Source: Pseudoflavonifractor phocaeensis (GTDB taxonomy: Bacteria > Bacillota > Clostridia > Oscillospirales > Oscillospiraceae). From it: DNA of 64,000 bases. Position numbers and translations under genes: made by a program. The stretch is from the NCBI RefSeq assembly GCF_016901955.1, contig NZ_JACJLC010000005.1, positions 1 to 64,000 on the forward strand, in the 5' to 3' direction. Numbering within the stretch: position 1 is the stretch's first letter; each line of letters starts with the position of its first letter. Positions 34,371 to 43,446 of the stretch are shown here, in pieces. Under the pieces are notes generated by a model. It saw only the letters and a list, made by a program, of their open reading frames with translations, was not told where the DNA came from and did no database searches.

Positions 34371-35633
34371 GTGAAAGTACGCATTTTGCTGGCGGCTGCC
34401 CTGGTCGCGCTGGGGCTGGCGGCCGCCCTGCCGGCCTCGGCCCTCTTTTCCGATCCGGGAGAGAGCGACCGGGCCGATCTGAGCCTGGCCAAAAACGGTC
34501 TGGTGGGAGAGACCATGGCTTTTTCGGCCGATGATTTTGACAGTGAAGAGGGGCTGGACGCCATTGTGGTCACCAGCCTGCCCGATCCCGCTGCCGGGAC
34601 TCTTACCCTGGGGGGGCTGTTGGTGGGAGAGGGGGATGTGATCGCTCTGTCAGCGGTGGACGGTCTGCGGTTCACCCCGTCCGCCCAGCCTACGGTGCTG
34701 GAGACCGGCTTCACCTTTGCGCCGCTGTACGTGGACGGGGCCCGGGGGACGGAGTGCATGGCGGAGCTCTATCTGCTCACCCAGGCCAACGGAGCCCCGG
34801 TGGCAGAGAATCTGGAGCTCACCACCTACAAAAATGTGGCGGTCACCGACCGGTTTGCCGCCGTGGACCCGGAGGGAGACATCCTGACCTACCGGCTGGT
34901 GAAAAAGCCCGCCCGGGGGCAGGTGACCATTGGGGAGGACGGACAGTTCGTGTACACCCCCTATGAAAACAAGACGGGCAAGGATTCCTTCACCTATATT
35001 GCCATGGATACGGTGGGCAACGCCTCCGACCCGGCCACGGTGAAGGTGAAAATCGAAAAGCCGGACACCAAGGTGGCCTACGCCGATCTGGACGGCCACC
35101 CCGCCCACCGGGACGCCATCCGTCTGGCGGAGGAGGGCGTTTTCGTGGGGGAGTGCGTGGGGGAGCAGTATTTCTTTCAGCCCGATGCCTTGGTGACCCG
35201 AGGTGAGTTTTTGGCCATGGCCATGGACACGGCGGAGGTGGAGACGCTGGCGGGAGTGACCCGCACGGGCTTTGCAGACGACGAGGATATCCCCACCTGG
35301 GCCAAGCCCTATGTGTCCGCGGCGCTGATGGGCGGCCTGATCCAGGGCAGCCGGGATGAGGCCGGGCAGGTGGTGTTTCAGGCCAATGATCCCATTACCC
35401 GGGCGGAGGCGGCGGTGATGCTGGACCGGATGCTGGGGGTCACCGACGTGGACGCCGGCGCCTTCGGCCTGGCGGAGGCCCCGGTTTGGGCCGCCCAGGC
35501 GGCGGCCAACCTGACCACCTGCGGGGTGCTGGAGGGCGGCAGCCTGGGGGACAGCCTCACCCGGGCGGAGGCCGCCGGCCTGCTGCGGGCCTCCCTGGAC
35601 CTGCTGGACAGCCGGGACACCGGGTGGTTTTAA
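34371..35633 (+). CDS. Surface protein with cadherin-like/Ig domain and SLH repeats
   Basis: The 420-residue protein starts with GTG, supported by AAGGAGG eight bases upstream. It has a signal peptide ending near PASALF. Residues of about 143-225 form a cadherin/Ig-like module (DPEGDILTYRLV, GKDSFTYIAMDTVGN). The C-terminal 190 residues contain SLH-type repeats (ITRAEAAVMLDRML, LTRAEAAGLL) that would bind cell-wall polymers. It is probably a structural or adhesive surface protein; the partner is unknown. Confidence 0.88.
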   Translation: MKVRILLAAALVALGLAAALPASALFSDPGESDRADLSLAKNGLVGETMAFSADDFDSEEGLDAIVVTSLPDPAAGTLTLGGLLVGEGDVIALSAVDGLRFTPSAQPTVLETGFTFAPLYVDGARGTECMAELYLLTQANGAPVAENLELTTYKNVAVTDRFAAVDPEGDILTYRLVKKPARGQVTIGEDGQFVYTPYENKTGKDSFTYIAMDTVGNASDPATVKVKIEKPDTKVAYADLDGHPAHRDAIRLAEEGVFVGECVGEQYFFQPDALVTRGEFLAMAMDTAEVETLAGVTRTGFADDEDIPTWAKPYVSAALMGGLIQGSRDEAGQVVFQANDPITRAEAAVMLDRMLGVTDVDAGAFGLAEAPVWAAQAAANLTTCGVLEGGSLGDSLTRAEAAGLLRASLDLLDSRDTGWF

Positions 35634-35678
35634 AACAGGTGAAAGAGAGATTTTGCTGACGCCTGGGATGACAGACAG

Positions 35679-35708
35679 GGGGCCGCCGCATTTCGTGGCG
35701 GCCCCTTT
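35679..35708 (+). terminator. Terminator after the SLH/Ig protein gene
   Basis: GGGGCCGCC (35679-35687) pairs with GGCGGCCCC (35697-35705), followed by TTT. The T run is short. Confidence 0.7.
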
Positions 35709-35727
35709 GAAAAATATGGCTTGGTGG

Positions 35728-35756
35728 TTGAGTATAGAGGTAAAGCGTGCTATAAT
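35728..35756 (+). promoter_or_regulatory. Promoter of ddl-murF
   Basis: TTGAGT (35728-35733) and TATAAT (35751-35756) are 17 bp apart with an extended -10 (GTGC). Confidence 0.75.
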
Positions 35757-35806
35757 GACCTATTAGTGCGTATCATATCGTATCAAACTGCCAGCAGAGG
35801 TGTATT

Positions 35807-36856
35807 ATGAAGATCGTAGTTTTGGCCGGGGGCCTGTCCCCGGAGCGGAACGTATCCCTTTCCACCGGCACCATGGTCACCGAGGCCCTCCGGGCTCTGG
35901 GCCACCGGGCGGGGCTCATCGATATGTTTTTCGGCCTGGGAGAGGGCCGGGCAGAGGAGTCCTTCTTTGACGCTCCGGTGCCGGAATCCTTTAAAAAGAT
36001 CAGCCGGGAGGCCCCCGATCTGGCCCAGGTGCGGGCCAGCCGCCCCGGAACCAGCAAGAGCATGTTCGGCCCCGGGGTGCTGGAGCTGTGCCAGATGGCC
36101 GACCTGGTGTTTCTGGCCCTCCACGGTACCTGCGGCGAGGACGGCAAGGTCCAGGCCGCCCTGGAGCTGATGGGCATCCCCTACACCGGGGCGGGTTACC
36201 TGTCCAGCGCCATTGCCATGGATAAGGACCTGACCAAGCGGATGGTGGCCGACGTGGTGAACACCCCCGGCTGGAAGACGGTGGACTATACCGCCGACGA
36301 CATCGACAGCCTGGTGGAGCACGCCCGGCTGCCCCTGGTGGTGAAGCCGGTGGCCAGCGGGTCCTCCATCGGCGTGTCCATTGCTCATACTGCCGAGGAG
36401 CTGCGCAAATCCCTCACCGACGGTCTGGCCATGGGCGGCCGCACCGTGCTGGAGGAGTATGTCAAGGGCCGGGAGATCCAGGTGGGTATCCTGGAGGGGA
36501 AAGCCCTGCCCTCCATTGAGATCATCCCCAGGGAGGGCTTTTACGACTACGCCAACAAGTATCAGCCTGGCGCCGCACTGGAGGTCTGTCCCTCGGAGAT
36601 CCCGGCGGAGTGGGAGGAGAAGCTCCGCTCCGCCGCCCTGCGGGTGTATGAGACCCTGGGCCTCAGCGTGTACTCCCGGGCGGACTTTATCGTCACCGCC
36701 GACGGTCAGCCCTGGTTTTTGGAGATCAACACCCTGCCCGGCATGACCCCCACCAGCCTGCTGCCCCAGGAGGCCGCCGCCGTGGGTATCAGCTATAATG
36801 AGCTGTGCCAGCGCATCGTGGAGGCTTCCCTGGAGGCCAGGGCCCAGGGGAAATAA
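35807..36856 (+). CDS. ddl: D-alanine-D-alanine ligase
   Basis: Ddl joins two D-alanines with ATP for the peptidoglycan stem. The 349-residue protein is an ATP-grasp enzyme with a conserved N-terminal GGLSPERNVS, the middle motif LPLVVKPVASGSSIGVS and the late LEINTLPGMTPTSLLP. It begins a two-gene operon with murF, the next enzyme to use its product. Confidence 0.95.
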   Translation: MKIVVLAGGLSPERNVSLSTGTMVTEALRALGHRAGLIDMFFGLGEGRAEESFFDAPVPESFKKISREAPDLAQVRASRPGTSKSMFGPGVLELCQMADLVFLALHGTCGEDGKVQAALELMGIPYTGAGYLSSAIAMDKDLTKRMVADVVNTPGWKTVDYTADDIDSLVEHARLPLVVKPVASGSSIGVSIAHTAEELRKSLTDGLAMGGRTVLEEYVKGREIQVGILEGKALPSIEIIPREGFYDYANKYQPGAALEVCPSEIPAEWEEKLRSAALRVYETLGLSVYSRADFIVTADGQPWFLEINTLPGMTPTSLLPQEAAAVGISYNELCQRIVEASLEARAQGK

Positions 36857-36895
36857 GCTACCGTCCAAAAGAGAGAGATTGAAGGAGACAGTTTC

Positions 36896-38287
36896 ATGGA
36901 GCCGATGACCATTCGAGAGATCCTGGACGCCGTGGGCGGCAGCCTGCTGGGGGATTTTAGCGACGTGGATAAGACGGTTGCCCGGGTGGAGACCGACAGC
37001 CGGACCATTCACCCGGACTCCCTGTTCATTCCCCTGGTGGGGGAGCGGTTCGACGGCCACGCCTACATCAACGCCGCCCTGGAGGGAGGCGCCGTCGGCT
37101 GCTTTACCCAGCGTGAGCGGGACAGCTACCTGCCAGGTAAGTTCTATATTAAGGTAAGGTCTACCCACAGGGCCCTGCGGGATCTGGCCAAGTACTACAA
37201 GAGCAAGTTCCCTATCCCGGTGGTGGCCCTTACCGGATCGGTGGGCAAGACCACCACCAAGGACATGGTGGCGGCGGTGCTGGGGGAGAAGTACAACGTC
37301 CTCAAGACCGAGGGCAACCTGAACAACGACATCGGGGTGCCCCTTACCCTGTTCCGCCTGAAGCCGGAGCACCAGATCGCCGTGCTGGAGCTGGGTATGA
37401 ACCACGCCGGAGAGATCGACTACCTCTCCGCCATCGTGGAGCCTGACATGGTGCTCATGACCAACATCGGAGACTCCCACATCGAGCATTTCGGCTCCCG
37501 GGAGAAGATTTTGGAGGCCAAAAGCGAGATCTTCCACTCCGCCAAGCCCCACGCCCCCGCCATTATCAACGGGGACGACCCCCTGCTGAACACCCTGCCC
37601 GGCAAGCTGCCCTTTTCCTTCGTGCGGGTGGGCTCCGGGGAGGGGCTGGACTACCGGGCCATGGACCTGGAGAGCGACGGCAAGAGCCGGATCACCTGTA
37701 ACGTGAAAACACCTCACGGAACTTACCCTGTGGAGATCCCTGCCCTGGGGGACCATATGATCTATCCCACCCTGATGGCCGCCGCCGTGGGGGACTATTT
37801 TGGCCTGACCCGGGAGCAGATCGCCGCCGGGATCCTCCACTTCGCCCCCACCAAGATGCGGATGAACATCCTCACCCGGGGGGAGGGGATCACCATCCTC
37901 AACGACACCTATAACGCCAACCCACAGTCCATGCGGGCGGCGGTGCAGGTGTTGTCCAACGCCAGCGGCGACTACAAGATCGCCGTGCTGGGGGATATGT
38001 TCGAGCTGGGGCCCCTGGCTCCCGCTCTCCACGCCGGCATCGGGGAGTATTTGGGCAAGGCGGGCATCCACTGCCTGGTGGCGGTGGGGGAGCTGTCCCA
38101 GCATATTTATACTGCCGCTCAGCAGGCCGGAGTGCCGGTTTGCTGGCACTGCAAGACCAAAGAGGAGGCCAGGCCGGTGCTGGACAGTGTGGTGCGGCCC
38201 AATGCCACCATCCTGGTGAAGGCCTCCCGGGGGATGGCGCTGGAGGAGCTGGTGGAGTACCTGCTCACCATCACCAAAGAGTCGTAA
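36896..38287 (+). CDS. murF: UDP-MurNAc-tripeptide-D-Ala-D-Ala ligase
   Basis: MurF adds D-Ala-D-Ala to the UDP-MurNAc-tripeptide in the cytoplasm. The 463-residue protein has the Mur ligase P-loop ALTGSVGKTTTKDMV, the motif ELGMNHAGEI and the C-terminal domain with NDTYNANPQSMRAA. GAAGGAGA precedes the ATG. Confidence 0.97.
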   Translation: MEPMTIREILDAVGGSLLGDFSDVDKTVARVETDSRTIHPDSLFIPLVGERFDGHAYINAALEGGAVGCFTQRERDSYLPGKFYIKVRSTHRALRDLAKYYKSKFPIPVVALTGSVGKTTTKDMVAAVLGEKYNVLKTEGNLNNDIGVPLTLFRLKPEHQIAVLELGMNHAGEIDYLSAIVEPDMVLMTNIGDSHIEHFGSREKILEAKSEIFHSAKPHAPAIINGDDPLLNTLPGKLPFSFVRVGSGEGLDYRAMDLESDGKSRITCNVKTPHGTYPVEIPALGDHMIYPTLMAAAVGDYFGLTREQIAAGILHFAPTKMRMNILTRGEGITILNDTYNANPQSMRAAVQVLSNASGDYKIAVLGDMFELGPLAPALHAGIGEYLGKAGIHCLVAVGELSQHIYTAAQQAGVPVCWHCKTKEEARPVLDSVVRPNATILVKASRGMALEELVEYLLTITKES

Positions 38288-38319
38288 AAAAAGGCCTTCC
38301 CCCACAGGGGGGAAGGTCC
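38286..38319 (-). terminator. Terminator of mtnA (minus strand)
   Basis: On the minus strand GGACCTTCCCC pairs with GGGGAAGGCC around CCTGTG-like loop bases and ends in seven T (38292-38286). It lies just past the murF stop, so it may also serve murF weakly. Confidence 0.75.
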
Positions 38320-38325
38320 TGACGC

Positions 38326-38353
38326 CGTAGGGGCCGACGCCCACATCGGCCCG
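38326..38353. repeat. Variable-arm hairpin (murF-mtnA)
   Basis: It starts GTAGGGGCCGA and ends TCGGCCCG. It is the reverse complement of the copy at 2864-2890 with one difference. Confidence 0.8.
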
Positions 38354-38357
38354 TCCT

Positions 38358-39353
38358 TTATCCAAACAGCTTTTGCAGATTTTCCTGGAAGGGCGGGTAA
38401 ATGACCCCCTTCTCGGTGATGATGCCGGTGACCAGGCTGTGGGGAGTCACGTCGAAGGCGGGGTTGTACACATCCACTTCTGCCGGGGCGGTCTGTACCC
38501 CGTACAGGGTGCGCACCTCATTTTTGTCCCGCTCCTCGATGGGGATCCCGACCCCGTCTGGAATAGACAGGTCGATGGTGGAGCAGGGGAGAGCCACATA
38601 GAAGGGAACCCCGTGGAAGTGGGCGTTCACCGCCACCGAGTAGGTGCCGATCTTGTTGGCAAAATCCCCGTTGGCCGCCATCCGGTCGCAGCCCACCACC
38701 GCCAGGTCGATTTTCCCCTTGGCCATCAGGCTGGCGGCCATATTGTCGGCGATGAGGGTGGCGGGGATGTGGTCGGCCACCAGCTCATAGGCGGTGAGCC
38801 GGGCCCCCTGGAGCAGGGGACGGGTCTCATCAGCGTAAACCATATTTACTTTACCCTGCTCATGGGCTGCCCGGATGACCCCCAGGGCGGTGCCGTAGCC
38901 CCCGGTGGCCAGGGCCCCGGCGTTGCAGTGGGTGAGGATGTTGGCCCCCTCCGGCACCACGGCGGAGCCGTAAAGGCCCATCGCCTTACACATTTCCACA
39001 TCCTCCTGGTGGATGGCCACCGCCTCGGCAATGAGGGCCTCCGGGTCCCCGCCGCAGCTTTTGGCGGTTTGGGCCATCCGCTCCAGGGCCCAGAACAGGT
39101 TGACCGCCGTGGGGCGGCTGGCGGCCAGGACGGCCTTGGCCTCCTCCAGGTCCTCTCCGGCCAGGGCGGCCAGGCAGCAGGCGTAGGCGGCGGCGACCCC
39201 GATGGCGGGGGCGCCCCGCACCACCATGGTGCGTATGGCGTCTGCCACCGGACGGTAATCGGTGTAGGGCAGCCAGACCTCTTCCACCGGAAGCCTTGTC
39301 TGGTCTAATAAGTAAAGGGTTTTTCCTTCCCAACGAATGGCGTCCATAGCCAT
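38358..39353 (-). CDS. mtnA: S-methyl-5-thioribose-1-phosphate isomerase
   Basis: MtnA isomerises methylthioribose-1-phosphate in methionine salvage; relatives act on 5-deoxyribose-1-phosphate. The 331-residue protein belongs to the eIF-2B alpha/beta/delta-like family and has RGAPAIGVAAAY, the Cys-containing loop ILTHCNAGALATGGYGT and the acid motif VGCDRMAANGDFANKIGT. No other methionine-salvage gene is nearby, so the 5-deoxyribose role is an open alternative. Confidence 0.92.
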   Translation of the reverse strand: MAMDAIRWEGKTLYLLDQTRLPVEEVWLPYTDYRPVADAIRTMVVRGAPAIGVAAAYACCLAALAGEDLEEAKAVLAASRPTAVNLFWALERMAQTAKSCGGDPEALIAEAVAIHQEDVEMCKAMGLYGSAVVPEGANILTHCNAGALATGGYGTALGVIRAAHEQGKVNMVYADETRPLLQGARLTAYELVADHIPATLIADNMAASLMAKGKIDLAVVGCDRMAANGDFANKIGTYSVAVNAHFHGVPFYVALPCSTIDLSIPDGVGIPIEERDKNEVRTLYGVQTAPAEVDVYNPAFDVTPHSLVTGIITEKGVIYPPFQENLQKLFG

Positions 39354-39413
39354 GACCTCCCATCTGATTTACCACTTCAATATATCACAACCCAGGTCAG
39401 GAGTAAACAAAAG

Positions 39414-41318
39414 ATGATCGATATCGCAGTCTCGAACCTGTCTAAGGAATTCGAGGTAGGCAAGAAAATACTGGACGGCCTCACCTTCCAGATCGACCAG
39501 GGGGAGCGGGTAGGCCTGCTGGGCAGGAATGGCGCCGGCAAGACCACCCTGTTCAAGATCCTCACCGGCGAGCTGGACTGGGACGACGGCGAGGTGCGCA
39601 TCGCCCCAGGCAAAGGAGTGGGCCTCATCTCCCAGATCCCGGTCTATCCTCCGGAGTACACCGTGGCCGACGTACTGCGCACCGCCTTTGACAAGCTGCG
39701 GGCCATGGAGACCGAGATGGCTGAGCTGGCCGGGCGGATGGGAGAGGACAGCGATCCCGCTCTGCTGCGGCGGTACGACGCCCTTACCGCCGCCTACGAG
39801 GCGGGGGGCGGCTACGACACCGAGACCCAGCTCAACAAGGTGTGCAACGGCCTGGCTATTTCCCAGGACATGCGGAATCAGCTCTTTTCCTCTCTGTCCG
39901 GCGGGGAAAAGACCCGGGTGAACCTGGCCAGGCTGATTCTGGAGGACACTGATATCCTCCTGCTGGACGAGCCCACCAACCACCTGGACCTTCGGGCCAC
40001 CGAGTGGCTGGAGGAGTACCTGGACAAGTATAAAGGCACTGTCCTTGCCATCTCCCATGACCGCTGGTTTCTGGACCGGGTGGTGAAACGGGTCATCGAG
40101 ATCCAGGAGGGGAAGGCGGAGTTCTACGAGGGCAACTACTCCTTCTACGTGGTGGAAAAGGAGCGCCGGTACCAGGAAAAGCTGAAGCAGTACGAGAAGG
40201 AGCAGGCCAAGATCGAGCAGCTGGAGAAGGCCGCCGAGCAGCTGCGGGTGTGGGCCTATTCAGGCAACGACAAGACCTTCAAGCGGGCCCAGTCCATGGA
40301 AAAGCGGATCGAGCGGCTGCGCACCACCGACAAGCCCACCAGGGAACGCCGCCTGGACATCAAGTTTGGGGAGCGGGAGTTCCGGGGGGACGAGGTACTC
40401 ACCATCAAAGAGCTGAAAAAGTCCTTTGACGGCCGCACTCTCTTTGACCACGTGAATCTGGAGGTGGTGGGGGGCGAGCGCATCGCCCTGCTGGGAGACA
40501 ATGGCGCCGGAAAGTCCACCCTGCTGAAGATCCTGCTGAAGGAGGAGGAGCCAGACTCCGGAAAGCTCCGGATGGGACCAACTGTAAAGGTGGGCTACCT
40601 GCCACAGATCATCCACTTTGACAAGCCGGAGCGCAACCTGGTGGACACCATGCTCTACGCTCAGAACTGTACCACCCAGACCGCCCGCAACCGGCTGGCC
40701 GCCTTCAATTTCCGGGGAGAGGACGTGTTCAAGCCGGTGTCCGCCCTGTCCGGAGGAGAGCAGAGCCGGCTGCGGCTGTGTATGCTGATGGACGAGAAGA
40801 TCAACCTGCTGATTTTGGACGAGCCCACCAACCACCTGGACATCGCCAGCCGGGAGTGGATCGAGGACGCGGTGAGCGAGTACGAGGGCAACCTGCTCTT
40901 CGTCTCCCACGACCGCTACTTCATCAAGCAGTTTGCCACCCGGATCTGGATGCTGGAGGACGGGCACGTCACTGACTTCAAGGGCACCTTTGAGGAGTTC
41001 CGGGCAGCCCGGGAGCGGGCCAAAACCCAGGCTGCCGCCGCCCCCATCAAGGCAGAGCCGGACAAGCCCAAAAAGGAGAAGCCCCGCCGTCCCGGCGGTA
41101 CCAAGGAGCTGGAGAAGCAGGTGGCCGCCGCCGAACGGGCGGTGGCCAAGGCGGAGGAGCGGCAGTACGAGCTGTCCCTCAAGGCCGAGGAGGTGGCCTC
41201 CAATTACCTGGAGCTCCAGAAGGTGTATGATGAGCAGAAGGCTCTGGAGGATGAGATCGCCGCCCTTTATCTCCAGTGGGAGACCCTGGCGGCAGAGCTG
41301 GAAGAGGCGAAGGGATGA
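39414..41318 (+). CDS. ABC-F family ATPase
   Basis: The 634-residue soluble protein has two ATP-binding cassettes (GRNGAGKTT with LSGGEKTRVNLA, and GDNGAGKSTLL with LSGGEQSRLRL), joined by a charged linker (about 240-310). A Lys/Glu-rich coiled-coil C-terminus follows (about 550-634). It has no membrane part. ABC-F proteins act on ribosomes, rescuing stalled synthesis or, in some subgroups, protecting from antibiotics. The C-terminal coiled coil favours a Uup/YdiF-like housekeeping member; resistance cannot be inferred. Confidence 0.92.
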   Translation: MIDIAVSNLSKEFEVGKKILDGLTFQIDQGERVGLLGRNGAGKTTLFKILTGELDWDDGEVRIAPGKGVGLISQIPVYPPEYTVADVLRTAFDKLRAMETEMAELAGRMGEDSDPALLRRYDALTAAYEAGGGYDTETQLNKVCNGLAISQDMRNQLFSSLSGGEKTRVNLARLILEDTDILLLDEPTNHLDLRATEWLEEYLDKYKGTVLAISHDRWFLDRVVKRVIEIQEGKAEFYEGNYSFYVVEKERRYQEKLKQYEKEQAKIEQLEKAAEQLRVWAYSGNDKTFKRAQSMEKRIERLRTTDKPTRERRLDIKFGEREFRGDEVLTIKELKKSFDGRTLFDHVNLEVVGGERIALLGDNGAGKSTLLKILLKEEEPDSGKLRMGPTVKVGYLPQIIHFDKPERNLVDTMLYAQNCTTQTARNRLAAFNFRGEDVFKPVSALSGGEQSRLRLCMLMDEKINLLILDEPTNHLDIASREWIEDAVSEYEGNLLFVSHDRYFIKQFATRIWMLEDGHVTDFKGTFEEFRAARERAKTQAAAAPIKAEPDKPKKEKPRRPGGTKELEKQVAAAERAVAKAEERQYELSLKAEEVASNYLELQKVYDEQKALEDEIAALYLQWETLAAELEEAKG

Positions 41319-41953
41319 GAAAGAGGAGACAATACTACAAACCCTACGGCGGCAGGCGTTCCGGCCCCATTTGGCTGCTGAGCCTGCTGGCGGTGGTTTT
41401 GATTTTCGTACTGGGCTTTGTGGTGCTGCTGGGCATTGTGCTCTTTGGCAGCCGGGATCAGCTCAGCGGCCAGCCCCAGGTGATGGTGATCCTGGGCTGC
41501 AAGGTGGAGACCTGGGGCCCCTCTATTTTGTTGCAGGACCGGTTGGACAAGGCTCTGGACTATTTGGAGGACCACCCGGACCTGACCATCGTGGTGGCTG
41601 GGGGCCAGGGGGACGACGAGCACGTCAGCGAGGCCCAGTGTATGTACGACTATCTGACCGGGCACGGGGTGGACGGCGGGCAGATCCTGCTGGAGGATCA
41701 GTCCCACAACACCTGGGAGAACCTGCGCTATACCCGTGCGCTGCTGGAAGAGCAGGGAGTGGAGGCCACCGATTTCGTGGTGGTGTCCAACGGGTTCCAC
41801 CTGGCCCGGGTGCGGATGCTGTGGGAACGGGCGTGGGACGGGGAGACAACCTTGTCAACCCTGGCGGCCCCAAGCTCCCATCTGCCCTCCCGCCTGAGCA
41901 TGTACATCCGGGAACCCTTTGCGCTGGTAAAGTCATTTTTCTTTGACAGGTGA
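41315..41953 (+). CDS. DUF218 (YdcF/SanA/ElyC-like) membrane protein
   Basis: This 212-residue protein has a basic N-terminus, one membrane helix (about 18-43) and a DUF218 domain with VILGCKV, VVAGGQGDDE and LEDQSHNTWENL, the usual acidic motifs of the family. E. coli members affect envelope integrity and lipid-carrier use. Its ATG overlaps the ABC-F stop by four bases. Confidence 0.88.
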   Translation: MRKRRQYYKPYGGRRSGPIWLLSLLAVVLIFVLGFVVLLGIVLFGSRDQLSGQPQVMVILGCKVETWGPSILLQDRLDKALDYLEDHPDLTIVVAGGQGDDEHVSEAQCMYDYLTGHGVDGGQILLEDQSHNTWENLRYTRALLEEQGVEATDFVVVSNGFHLARVRMLWERAWDGETTLSTLAAPSSHLPSRLSMYIREPFALVKSFFFDR

Positions 41954-41959
41954 TAGAAT

Positions 41960-43030
41960 TTGGATATGCAGGACAAACTGAAGGCCCTGGACCTCCGGTT
42001 CGCTAACATCGAGGCCCAGCTGGGGGCGGGGGAGACCTATGGGGACCCGGCCCTGGTGGCCAAACTGAACAAGGAGCAGCGGGAGCTGGAGCCGGTGGTG
42101 ACCGCCTGGCGTGCCTACTGTAAGGCCCGACAGGACCTGGCCGGCGCCGAGGCCCTGCTGTCCGATCCGGAGCTGGGCGAGATGGCCCGGGAGGAGTTCC
42201 AGCAGGCCAAGGAGGACCTGGCTCGGTTGGAAAATGAGATCCGCATCCTGCTCCTGCCCCGGGACCCCAACGACGACAAGAACGTCATCGTGGAGATCCG
42301 GGCCGGAGTAGGAGGGGAGGAGGCTGCCTTGTTTGCCCACTCCCTCTTCCGCATGTACTCCATGTACGCCGACAGCCGCCGGTGGAAGGTGGAGGTGGAC
42401 GCCCTGAACGAGACTGAGTTGGGTGGGGTAAAGGAGATATGCTTTACCATCCAGGGAGACGGGGCTTACTCCCGCCTGAAATTTGAAAGCGGGGTCCACC
42501 GGGTCCAGCGGGTGCCCGAGACTGAGTCCGGCGGGCGCATCCACACCTCCACCGCCACGGTGGCGGTGCTGCCCGAGGTGGACGAGGTGGACTTTGAGCT
42601 CAATCCGGCGGACATCGAGATGCAGGTGTTCCGCTCCTCCGGGGCGGGAGGCCAGCACGTGAACAAGACCTCCTCCGCCGTACGGCTCATCCACAAGCCC
42701 ACCGGCACGGTGGTGGAGTGCCAGCAGGAGCGGTCCCAGTTCCAGAACCGGGACAAGGCCATGCAGATCCTCCGGTCCCGTCTGTACGAGGAAAAGGTGC
42801 GGGAGCAGGAGGAGTCCCTGACGGCGGAGCGCCGCAGTCAGGTGGGCACCGGCATGCGCAACGAGCGCATCCGTACCTACAACTTCCCCCAGGGCCGGCT
42901 CACCGACCACCGGATCGGCCTGACCCTGTACAAGCTGGAAAACGTCATGAACGGCGACCTGGACGAGATCATCGACGGCCTGATCACGGCGGATCAGGCG
43001 GAGAGATTGAAGAACAGCCGGGACGAATAA
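41960..43030 (+). CDS. prfA: Peptide chain release factor 1
   Basis: RF1 ends translation at UAA and UAG. The 356-residue protein has GGQ in [17 protein letters not shown] and the RF1 family length. The start is uncertain by two codons: TTG 41960 is seven bases after AGGTG, while ATG 41966 is 13 bases from it. I kept TTG. Confidence 0.96.
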   Translation: MDMQDKLKALDLRFANIEAQLGAGETYGDPALVAKLNKEQRELEPVVTAWRAYCKARQDLAGAEALLSDPELGEMAREEFQQAKEDLARLENEIRILLLPRDPNDDKNVIVEIRAGVGGEEAALFAHSLFRMYSMYADSRRWKVEVDALNETELGGVKEICFTIQGDGAYSRLKFESGVHRVQRVPETESGGRIHTSTATVAVLPEVDEVDFELNPADIEMQVFRSSGAGGQHVNKTSSAVRLIHKPTGTVVECQQERSQFQNRDKAMQILRSRLYEEKVREQEESLTAERRSQVGTGMRNERIRTYNFPQGRLTDHRIGLTLYKLENVMNGDLDEIIDGLITADQAERLKNSRDE

Positions 43031-43042
43031 GGAGGAACACCC

Positions 43043-43300
43043 ATGGAACTGATCATCCACTTCAACGCCCTGCCGGAGCACCTGACCCTGGACATGGTGC
43101 GGGCCGACCTGGCCGACCTGCTGGAGGACGACGGCTGGCTCACCGGCTCCGGGCTGAACTACCTGGAGCTGGAGCTGGAGGACGAGAAGGTCAACCCCAA
43201 GTACGGCATCCTGACCGTGAAAAACTATCTGCAAACCGCCAAATTCGCCCCCGACACCACCATCGAGCTGGCAGGCACGCCGGTGGGCATCTACGAGTAA
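43043..43300 (+). CDS. Small conserved-looking acidic protein, unknown
   Basis: An 85-residue soluble protein with a perfect AAGGAGG site eight bases upstream. The sequence (MELIIHFNALPEHLTLDMV...) is acidic, rich in Leu, Asp and Glu, and predicted as a mixed alpha/beta domain. I do not recognise a family. Third-position GC and codon use fit its neighbours. It is 12 bp from prfA and 16 bp from the next small gene, so it is very likely cotranscribed. Confidence 0.7.
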   Translation: MELIIHFNALPEHLTLDMVRADLADLLEDDGWLTGSGLNYLELELEDEKVNPKYGILTVKNYLQTAKFAPDTTIELAGTPVGIYE

Positions 43301-43316
43301 CAGGGAGGAAACGCAT

Positions 43317-43430
43317 ATGAAGACCGCCATTGGTATCCTGCACATCATCTCCGGCGCCGCCCTGCTGGCGGCGGGCATCCTTACGGTGGCTCAGCCCAAG
43401 CACTGCCGCCGCCGGTTCCGCCGGCGCTGA
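43317..43430 (+). CDS. 37-residue single-pass membrane peptide
   Basis: This short frame starts at ATG 43317 with GGGAGG eight bases upstream. It encodes a hydrophobic segment (IGILHIISGAALLAAGILTV) followed by a very basic tail (HCRRRFRRR). The pattern is that of a small inner-membrane protein with a cytoplasmic basic end. It sits 16 bp after the preceding gene and 16 bp before the Sua5-type gene. Function is unknown. Confidence 0.55.
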   Translation: MKTAIGILHIISGAALLAAGILTVAQPKHCRRRFRRR

Positions 43431-43446
43431 GAAAGAGGGGCGTTTC

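Noticed and set aside
35783-38365. 860-codon open frame opposite ddl and murF
   Set aside because: It is an antisense shadow that spans two genes and their spacer; the composition is that of reversed GC-rich codons.
39414-41318. ABC-F protein as an antibiotic resistance gene
   Set aside because: The family includes housekeeping members; the C-terminal coiled coil and neighbours (DUF218, prfA) give no support for resistance.
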